Shown: positions 1 to 4,895 of the stretch, in pieces
Layout: each line of letters opens with the position of its first letter
Position numbering within the stretch: position 1 is the first letter of the stretch
DNA from: JBDRAU01 sp043823315
GTDB taxonomy: Bacteria; Patescibacteriota; UBA1384; DTJR01
DNA: 10,737 nucleotides
Assembly: GCA_043823315.1 (NCBI GenBank)
Contig: JBDRAU010000009.1
Location: 1-10,737, forward strand
Direction: 5' to 3'
Notes under the pieces: generated by a model
Seen by the model: the letters and a program-made list of their open reading frames with translations, nothing else
What the model was told of the DNA's origin: nothing
Database searches by the model: none
Made by a program: the position numbers and the translations under genes

Positions 1-381
1 AATAATGACGGACGTGAGTTTATTTACGCCGAAAAATCAATTGCCTGCCACGCCTATGGTTTCTATAATTCCCTCCCTGGCAAAGATGGCAAACCCCAAA
101 CACTGGATGAATATATCAACTGGTTAAATGACAATACCGTACGCGCTCTCGAAGTCGGCGTTGAATCACCTTATGAGATGCAAGATGCAACAATCGATGG
201 CCGTCCGGCAAAGAGAATTTACTCAAGCGGTCTTAATTTCGCCGAAGATGCGGTCTATACTCTGGATAGCGAAGTTGGATACGGATTTTCCTGCACTTAC
301 CCCGACGAGCAAACGAGGCAAGATTATAAAGACATTTTCGATCACATGCTCGAAAGTATGCAGATCGAAACACCGTCCTAG
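1..381 (+). CDS. 3' end of an unrecognised protein gene
   Basis: An open frame enters from the left edge and stops at TAG (379-381), giving 126 visible codons with no start inside the window that must be used. The visible part is soluble, mixed alpha/beta in character and rich in Tyr, Asp and Glu. It ends in a segment with the pattern DYKDIFDHMLESMQI, which looks like a closing amphipathic helix and strand. There is no transmembrane segment, but a signal peptide or lipobox could lie in the missing N-terminus. The chain NNDGREFIYAEKS and the later DGRPAKRIY suggest beta-hairpins. It vaguely resembles small exported PsbP-like-fold proteins common in CPR genomes, but I cannot assign a family. 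Codon use is like that of the neighbouring genes. An ATG at 178 exists, but the frame clearly continues upstream with plausible protein sequence, so this is a truncated gene and not a 67-residue one. Confidence 0.75.
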   Translation, partial: NNDGREFIYAEKSIACHAYGFYNSLPGKDGKPQTLDEYINWLNDNTVRALEVGVESPYEMQDATIDGRPAKRIYSSGLNFAEDAVYTLDSEVGYGFSCTYPDEQTRQDYKDIFDHMLESMQIETPS

Positions 382-408
382 AGATCACAAATCGTCCGTT
401 CTCGACCT

Positions 409-440
409 GCCTGCCCTGCCTGCCGGCAGGCAGGGCAGGC
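409..440. repeat. Perfect 32-bp CTGCC/GGCAG palindrome
   Basis: The two 16-nt halves (409-424 and 425-440) are exact reverse complements centred on GCCGGC. The sequence is built from CCTGCC units on the left and GGCAGG units on the right. It lies 27 bp after the stop of the first gene. Related forms occur at 3583-3649 (CCCGCCTGC / GCAGGCGGG) and 9505-9527 (CCTGCCTGC-AAGTC-GCAGACAGG), so it belongs to a dispersed family. It could fold as an RNA hairpin and help end transcription of the upstream gene, but no T-tract follows. Confidence 0.85.
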
Positions 441-457
441 TTCGCTCGAACAATAAG

Positions 458-576
458 CAAGCTAAGGCTTGGGCTCCGTTTTTGGAGACCACGATTTATC
501 GTGTTTTTAACAAGCTGAAGCTTAGGCTCCACACCCAGGAGAACACACTTTAGTGTGAAATGCAGGTTAAAACCTG
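458..576. repeat. Cluster of five 14-nt palindromes with 2-nt loops
   Basis: Five 14-mers have 6-nt arms and 2-nt loops: 458-471 (CAAGCTAAGGCTTG), 490-503 (CACGATTTATCGTG), 511-524 (CAAGCTGAAGCTTA), 544-557 (CACACTTTAGTGTG) and 563-576 (CAGGTTAAAACCTG). The first and third are each followed by GGCTCC and then, after a short spacer, GGAG (484-487 and 538-541), which can pair with CTCC; the fifth is followed by GCTCC. Arm sequences differ between copies while pairing is kept. The third has one unpaired end and the first a G-T pair. This is a structured repeat array, and the open frames crossing it are not genes. Confidence 0.75.
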
Positions 577-583
577 TGCTCCG

Positions 584-793
584 ATGGCAGTTCTCGACGG
601 AGTTTATCTCGAATTTATCGAGAGGCTCGAACAGTAATTATTCTTCGAGCGAGTCCCGCCCTGGCGGGACGAGTCGAGAAGTTCCGTAATTCTTATTCTT
701 CGACCTTGTGGCGCTTCGGGAGAGCTTTTGCGAGGTGGAATCGCAAAATTCCTAAGCCCGAAGCTATCCCCCTCTGCCTTCTCGACCCAATCA
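584..793. repeat. Gene-free repeat stretch with TCGAG palindromes
   Basis: No credible gene is seen here. The stretch holds TCTCGA-ATTTA-TCGAGA near 608-624 and the perfect hairpin GTCCCGCC-CT-GGCGGGAC at 653-670. Several TTCGAGC, CTCGAAC and GTCGAGAA pieces recur at 441-457 and 8311-8373. These look like remnants of dispersed palindromic repeats between the first gene and the promoter of the slipin gene. Confidence 0.6.
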
Positions 794-822
794 TTGATTC
801 TTTATTTTCCACCTGCTAGGAT
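794..822 (+). promoter_or_regulatory. Sigma70-type promoter of the slipin gene
   Basis: TTGATT (794-799) and TAGGAT (817-822) are separated by 17 bp, and TG at 814-815 makes an extended -10. Transcription would start near 829, about 20 nt before the ATG at 849. The first possible TTG start of the frame (822) overlaps the -10 element and so would not be in the mRNA. Confidence 0.6.
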
Positions 823-838
823 TGAGTCAATTTAAAAT

Positions 839-843
839 AGGAG
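839..843 (+). promoter_or_regulatory. Ribosome binding site deciding the slipin start
   Basis: AGGAG lies 5 nt before ATG 849, an ideal Shine-Dalgarno arrangement. It selects ATG 849 over the in-frame TTG at 822. Confidence 0.7.
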
Positions 844-848
844 ACAAT

Positions 849-1631
849 ATGGGAATTTATTATGTTCTCGGGCTCATAGGACTGGTGCTTTTAATCAGCA
901 TCAGACAAGTTAATCAATTCGAGCGAGGAGTTAAGTTTAGACTTGGAAAGTTTGTGGCTATTAAAGAACCGGGATGGATGTTAATTTTTCCGATATTCGA
1001 ATCGATAATGAGAGTTGATATTCGCGTTAAAGCAGTTGACGTTCCAGATCAGGAAGCCATTACTAAGGACAATATCTCGGTTGGCATAAATGCAGTGATT
1101 TATTATAAAGTTGACGATGTTAGTAAAGCGATTCTGGAAGTAGAAAATTTCTTTTATGCAATTTCTCAGCTTGCGCAGACCACTATGAGAAACATCGTCG
1201 GATCGGTTGATTTAGATACCCTTCTATCTGAACGCGACAAGGTTTCTGATCAAATCAGAGCTATTGTTGATAAATTAACTGATCCGTGGGGCATCAAAGT
1301 TCAGAATGTCGACCTCAAGGATGTATCGCTTCCGCAGGAAATGAAAAGGGTTATTGCAAAACAAGCGGAGGCAGAACGAGAAAAGCGCGCTGTTATTACC
1401 AAAGCCGAAGGTGAAGTAATTGCTTCCACAAACTTAGCCAAAGCGGCAAAAACGCTCTCGGATTCCGATGGCGCCTTGCATCTTAGGACCTTAAACACTC
1501 TGAACGATCTTTCCTCAGACCAATCAAATACCGTGATTTTTGCCATTCCGCTTGAAGTCTTGCGCGCATTTGAGGGCCAAACAGGAGCTAATATCGAGAA
1601 GTTAGCAGCCAAGTTCCTCAAGAAAAAATAG
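849..1631 (+). CDS. Slipin / stomatin-like SPFH (Band 7) membrane protein
   Basis: The 260-residue product has one N-terminal hydrophobic segment (about residues 2-18) followed by a complete SPFH/Band 7 domain. Diagnostic slipin pieces are visible: RQVNQFERGVKFRLGKF, then GWMLIFPIFE, then VDIRVKAVDVPDQEAITKDN, and finally the QAEAEREKRAVITKAEGE coiled-coil helix. The C-terminal part has the usual ALHLRTL and a short Lys-rich end. Slipins are membrane-anchored proteins that oligomerise into cage-like assemblies at the inner membrane and are linked to membrane organisation and protease control. Many are paired with an NfeD-type protease gene, but none is adjacent here. The start was set at ATG 849 because of the promoter and the AGGAG spacing. 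A TTG start at 822 would add nine residues that do not fit the family. The gene stands alone and faces the antiporter gene tail to tail, 79 bp apart. Confidence 0.92.
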   Translation: MGIYYVLGLIGLVLLISIRQVNQFERGVKFRLGKFVAIKEPGWMLIFPIFESIMRVDIRVKAVDVPDQEAITKDNISVGINAVIYYKVDDVSKAILEVENFFYAISQLAQTTMRNIVGSVDLDTLLSERDKVSDQIRAIVDKLTDPWGIKVQNVDLKDVSLPQEMKRVIAKQAEAEREKRAVITKAEGEVIASTNLAKAAKTLSDSDGALHLRTLNTLNDLSSDQSNTVIFAIPLEVLRAFEGQTGANIEKLAAKFLKKK

Positions 1632-1682
1632 CTATTATATTTCAAATCCTATTGCGCAGTTGACTGATTTATGGAGTACGGA

Positions 1683-1699
1683 TTTTTTAAATCAAAAAA
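1683..1699. terminator. Weak A/T-only hairpin between convergent genes
   Basis: TTTTTT (1683-1688) and AAAAAA (1694-1699) flank a 5-nt loop in the 79-bp gap between the convergent slipin and antiporter genes. Either strand would end in a short U-run. The stem contains no G-C pairs, so the call is tentative. Confidence 0.25.
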
Positions 1700-1710
1700 G
1701 ATTCTGGGCT

Positions 1711-3399
1711 TTATGCAGTTCTCTCTCCCAAATATTCAATATGAGATTTTTTTTCTTTATGGAACTTCTCTTTATCAAAACCATGCTTTTCAATAATAGA
1801 TGCGACATGATGCCCGCCTATCAAGTGAGGAAGGATAACATAAACAGCACCACGATCATATAACTTGATTGCGTCTTCGATGTTCTCCGAATTGACAATG
1901 ACAAGCGAATTCTGATTTTGCTTAATAGCCTTGTCAACTAAAAGCGCATTGGTTTCAAATTCGTGAATGGTAGATACAACCAACTTTGTATTGGAAAAGT
2001 CAATTTCCGATAGAAGCTCGCTGTCGCTAGCATCGCCGTAAACACTGTGATAGCCCTTGTCGGATAATTCCCGCACAACATCAGGGTTGTAATCAACGAT
2101 CAGCACATTATCGCTAATTTTTTCTATACTCTTTATAACTTCACCGCCGATTCTGTTAAATCCAAATAGAACGATCTCCGGCTTGTCCAGAGGCACGCGA
2201 GTAAGTTTCATAATTTTACCGCCCTTTCTTTCGAAAATACTTAAGAACTTAGAAACAAACGGGTAAATCTTATTAGAGTAAGTTATAAAATAGCTCGATC
2301 CTGCGATAGTAATTATCCCTATGTAAGTAACCATGGATACAACCTCTTGGGTTAGATGGCCAACCTGCAAACCCATTGCCACCAGAATAAGTGAAAACTC
2401 GCTAATTTGAGCAACAGTCAGACCGGAGAGAAAACCTGTTTTTTTGCGATATCCCAATATACCCATCAAGATAACAACAATAAGTGGATTTCCGATCAAA
2501 ATAAAAAGTGAGAAAATAACAATTGGGACAACCATTGAACTCGTATCGACTAACATCATTTGAGTGCCCAAGGAAATAAAAAATATAATAATAAAAAAAT
2601 CTCGAAGCGGCTTCATTTTCGAGATAATTTCGTACCTGAATTTAGAATAAGACAAAGCAACGCCGGATAAAAGCGCCCCGATCTCAAGCGAGAAGTTCAA
2701 TGAGTAGAAAATATACGAAATCAACAGACACCAAGCAATAGAGAATATCAGCAGTAATTCCTGGGATTTTGCCATCAAGTCGACTGCCTTATTCATCAAA
2801 TGCTTGCTTACAAACATAAGTCCGATTATTAAAAGCGAAGCAATAAAGAACATCTTGAAGATTGCAAACGTGCTGATACTGTCCTGACCGGTGAAAGAAG
2901 AAAGACCAACTAGAATTGCTACCGCGACAACATCCTGAACAAGTAAAAACCCTATCGAGATCCTGCCGTGTAAGCTTTCAATCTCATTCTTGTCCGACAG
3001 CAGTTTCATAATTATTATCGTGCTGGAAAATGTCAAGGCAATAGCAATATATAATGACGTAATTGCGTCAAAACCAAATCCCCTTGCAATAAAAAATCCC
3101 AGTATCGACGTAAATAATATTTGACCCAGTCCGGTGATTAAGGCGGCCTTCCCCATTCCCTTTATCAAACTTGGGCTTAAACCGAGGCCAACTACAAATA
3201 ACAAAAGTGCTATGCCTATTTTTGAAAAAACCTCAAAAAACTCATTTATTTCGATTATATTTAATACATAAGGTCCAAGTATTAAACCAACAATAATATA
3301 CCCAATGATCAAGGGCTGTTTTAAAAATCTCATTATGATAGAAACTACGACAGTAAAAACAACCAAAACTGTCAATTCGCCAAATAAAGTTAACTCCAT
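1711..3399 (-). CDS. CPA2 (Kef-type) cation:proton antiporter with TrkA-N domain
   Basis: The 562-residue protein has an N-terminal membrane domain of about 12 hydrophobic segments (residues 1-375) and a cytoplasmic C-terminal Rossmann domain (about 407-525). The segments GYIIVGLILGP (33-43), ALTFSSTIIIMKLLSD (121-136) and FLLVQDVVAVAILVGL (151-166) are characteristic of the CPA2/Kef family; the Q155-D156 pair lies in the ion-binding region. The TrkA-N domain shows the nucleotide loop FGFNRIGG (412-419), an acidic D436 at the end of the second strand, which favours NAD(H), and GDAS (455-458). Such proteins exchange K+ or Na+ for H+ across the inner membrane and are gated by nucleotide binding. 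The C-terminal TrkA-C domain of many relatives is missing; a 37-residue charged tail replaces it. The ATG at 3399 has AAGGAG 6 nt upstream. Whether it carries K+ or Na+ cannot be told from sequence. Confidence 0.93.
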   Translation of the reverse strand: MELTLFGELTVLVVFTVVVSIIMRFLKQPLIIGYIIVGLILGPYVLNIIEINEFFEVFSKIGIALLLFVVGLGLSPSLIKGMGKAALITGLGQILFTSILGFFIARGFGFDAITSLYIAIALTFSSTIIIMKLLSDKNEIESLHGRISIGFLLVQDVVAVAILVGLSSFTGQDSISTFAIFKMFFIASLLIIGLMFVSKHLMNKAVDLMAKSQELLLIFSIAWCLLISYIFYSLNFSLEIGALLSGVALSYSKFRYEIISKMKPLRDFFIIIFFISLGTQMMLVDTSSMVVPIVIFSLFILIGNPLIVVILMGILGYRKKTGFLSGLTVAQISEFSLILVAMGLQVGHLTQEVVSMVTYIGIITIAGSSYFITYSNKIYPFVSKFLSIFERKGGKIMKLTRVPLDKPEIVLFGFNRIGGEVIKSIEKISDNVLIVDYNPDVVRELSDKGYHSVYGDASDSELLSEIDFSNTKLVVSTIHEFETNALLVDKAIKQNQNSLVIVNSENIEDAIKLYDRGAVYVILPHLIGGHHVASIIEKHGFDKEKFHKEKKSHIEYLGERTA

Positions 3400-3404
3400 A
3401 CTGT

Positions 3405-3426
3405 CTCCTTATTATCCATTCTAGCA
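3405..3426 (-). promoter_or_regulatory. Extended -10 promoter and ribosome site of the antiporter gene
   Basis: On the minus strand TGCTAGAAT (3426-3418) is an extended -10 element. The -35 position holds only a weak TTTTTC. AAGGAG (3410-3405) is the Shine-Dalgarno site. The predicted mRNA leader is only about 12-15 nt. The core resembles the TGCTAGGAT of the slipin promoter. Confidence 0.5.
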
Positions 3427-3491
3427 GATATACAGCTCAAGAAAAAACAGGAAAACATTGAGCGAAGCTACGATTTTGAAGACCTGTCGCT

Positions 3492-3550
3492 TATATCTTG
3501 GAAAGATCCTAAAACAAAACTTGTCCTGATGTATATCTTGGATCCAAGAT
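3492..3550. repeat. Short direct repeat ending in a 16-bp palindrome
   Basis: TATATCTTGGA occurs at 3492-3502 and again at 3532-3542, 40 bp apart. The second copy extends into the perfect palindrome ATCTTGGATCCAAGAT (3535-3550). Between them AAGATCCTAAAAC and CTTGTCCTGATG look like arms of a decayed dispersed element. There is no gene here; this is part of the 3400-3671 spacer between the antiporter promoter and the end of rpoD. Confidence 0.55.
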
Positions 3551-3572
3551 GACAACAGAACAAAGAAATGTC

Positions 3573-3664
3573 ATGCTGAACTCCCGCCTGCAGAAGCTTG
3601 CTTCAGCAATTGCCTACCCGAAGTTGCTACAACGCTGTAGGCAGGCGGGCAGGTATTTCAGCAC
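3573..3664 (-). repeat. Nested inverted repeat just downstream of rpoD
   Basis: Three nested arms pair: TGCTGAA (3574-3580) with TTCAGCA (3657-3663), CCCGCCTGC (3583-3591) with GCAGGCGGG (3641-3649), and TGCCTAC (3611-3617) with GTAGGCA (3637-3643). The last two pairings overlap and so are alternatives. The element begins 8 bp after the rpoD stop and, read on the minus strand, is followed by ATTTCTTTG. It may work as the rpoD terminator, although the U-run is poor. The GCAGGCGGG arm links it to the CTGCC palindrome family. Confidence 0.6.
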
Positions 3665-3671
3665 CTAGATT

Positions 3672-4778
3672 TTACCCCAAATAATCTTTGAGTCGATTTG
3701 ATTTTTCGTGTTTTTTGAGTTTTTGCAACGCTTTGGCCTCAATTTGACGGATTCTTTCGCGGGTTACGCCAAACTCTTTCCCCACTTCTTCGAGTGTGTG
3801 GGTTCGGCCGTCTTCAAGTCCAAATCTCATTTTGAGAATCTTTTGTTCGCGCGGAGTTAAAAATTTTAGAAAATCGTCTAAATCCCATTTCATCATCGAG
3901 CGAATAGTAACTTCCTCAGGCGAGAGCGACTCTTTGTCTTCAATGAAATCCCCAAGCTTTGAATCTTCTTCTTCTCCCACCGGCGACTCTAGCGACACGG
4001 TCTCTTGGGAAATCTTCATGATGTGCTCTACTTTATTTTTCGCCACGCCCATTTCTTTGGCCACTTCATCGACGCTCGGTTCGCGCCCCAGTTCCTGAAC
4101 TAGCTGGCGCTGCACTCTAATCATTTTATTAATCGTCTCTACCATGTGCACGGGGATGCGAATTGTCCGAGCGTGATCGGCAATGGCGCGGGTTATCGCT
4201 TGACGGATCCACCAAGTGGCATATGTTGAAAATTTATAACCTTTGCGATGGTCAAATTTTTCAACTGCCCGCAAAAGTCCGGTATTTCCTTCTTGAATTA
4301 AGTCAAGAAGCGAAAGCCCGCGGCCGATGTATTTTTTGGCAATCGAAACAACCAATCTTAGGTTCGCTGCGGCCAGTTTTTTCTTGGCAACTTTATCACC
4401 CGAAACAATCCTCTTGGCTAAGCGCATCTCCTCATCAGCAGATAAAAGCGGTACTTTTCCGATCTCGCGTAAATACATCCTGACTGAATCGTCCGATATT
4501 TCGGGCAAATCAGGTGCCTTCTCCACTTCCTTGTCGGTACTCAAAAATAATTCTGTATCAAGAAGTTTCTTTTTTTCTAGTACCTGAATACCTTTTTCAA
4601 AAAAGACGCCGTAGAGTTCGTCTAGATCCTTTATGCTGGTTTCGGGACTGGGAATGACCTGCAAAATTTCCTGCTCGGTAACAAATCCATGCAGTTCCCC
4701 TTTTGAGATCAGCTCCTCAATTTCCGGAGTCATCCTGATCCGATTATCAACCGGCATTTTAATAGCCCTTTTTGCCAT
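3672..4778 (-). CDS. rpoD: RNA polymerase primary sigma factor RpoD
   Basis: This is a complete 368-residue group 1 sigma70 factor, which directs core RNA polymerase to housekeeping promoters. In order: a short region 1.1-like N-terminus (about 12-75); region 1.2 with DDSVRMYLREIGKVPLLSADEE (about 96-117); region 2 with NLRLVVSIAKKY (139-150), the core-binding DLIQEGNTGLLRAVEKFD (159-176) and the -10 reading YKFSTYATWWIRQAITRAI (181-199); region 3 (209-285) with LGREPSVDEVAKEMG; and region 4 with LTPREQKILKMRFGL (307-321) and the -35 helix TLEEVGKEFGVTRERIRQIEAKAL (328-351). The large non-conserved insertion between regions 1.2 and 2 seen in E. coli is absent, hence the small size. ATG 4778 is preceded by GGAG about 7 nt upstream. 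dnaG lies 117 bp upstream on the same strand, as in the macromolecular-synthesis operon. The near-consensus promoters in this window fit a normal sigma70 specificity. Confidence 0.97.
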   Translation of the reverse strand: MAKRAIKMPVDNRIRMTPEIEELISKGELHGFVTEQEILQVIPSPETSIKDLDELYGVFFEKGIQVLEKKKLLDTELFLSTDKEVEKAPDLPEISDDSVRMYLREIGKVPLLSADEEMRLAKRIVSGDKVAKKKLAAANLRLVVSIAKKYIGRGLSLLDLIQEGNTGLLRAVEKFDHRKGYKFSTYATWWIRQAITRAIADHARTIRIPVHMVETINKMIRVQRQLVQELGREPSVDEVAKEMGVAKNKVEHIMKISQETVSLESPVGEEEDSKLGDFIEDKESLSPEEVTIRSMMKWDLDDFLKFLTPREQKILKMRFGLEDGRTHTLEEVGKEFGVTRERIRQIEAKALQKLKKHEKSNRLKDYLG

Positions 4779-4794
4779 ATTTCTCTCCGTTATC

Positions 4795-4883
4795 TGTCAT
4801 CCTGAGCGTCGGCGAAGGATCCCTCGGCTTGTCCGAGAAAACCCGACATGCGTCGTTGATTCCTCGTTACTCTCGGAATGACA
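4795..4883. repeat. 89-bp TGTCAT...ATGACA inverted repeat between dnaG and rpoD
   Basis: The element starts with TGTCATCCTGAGCG and ends with CTCGGAATGACA, so the ends are imperfect inverted repeats (TGTCATcC / GgAATGACA). Inside, CTCGGCTTGTCCGAG (4823-4837) forms a small hairpin. It fills most of the 117-bp gap between dnaG and rpoD. Elements of this look are scattered through many bacterial genomes and resemble non-autonomous mobile repeats. As RNA it could be a processing or attenuation site between the two genes. It has no T-tract that would make it a clear terminator. Confidence 0.65.
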
Positions 4884-4895
4884 TATGTGCGCTTG

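Noticed and set aside
128..553. Open frames on both strands across 128-553
   Set aside because: They run through the real frame of the first gene and then through the palindromes; the Pro-Ala-Gly-Arg-Gln stretch is translated repeat, not protein.
458..576. Possible CRISPR array
   Set aside because: The units are palindromic with variable sequence and short irregular spacers; there are no identical 25-40 nt direct repeats and no cas genes.
822..848. TTG start at 822 for the slipin gene
   Set aside because: It overlaps the predicted -10 box, has no ribosome site, and the added residues do not fit the family; ATG 849 has a perfect AGGAG.
4163..4881. Plus-strand frames opposite rpoD
   Set aside because: They are antisense shadows of the conserved sigma factor gene or run into the 4795-4883 repeat.
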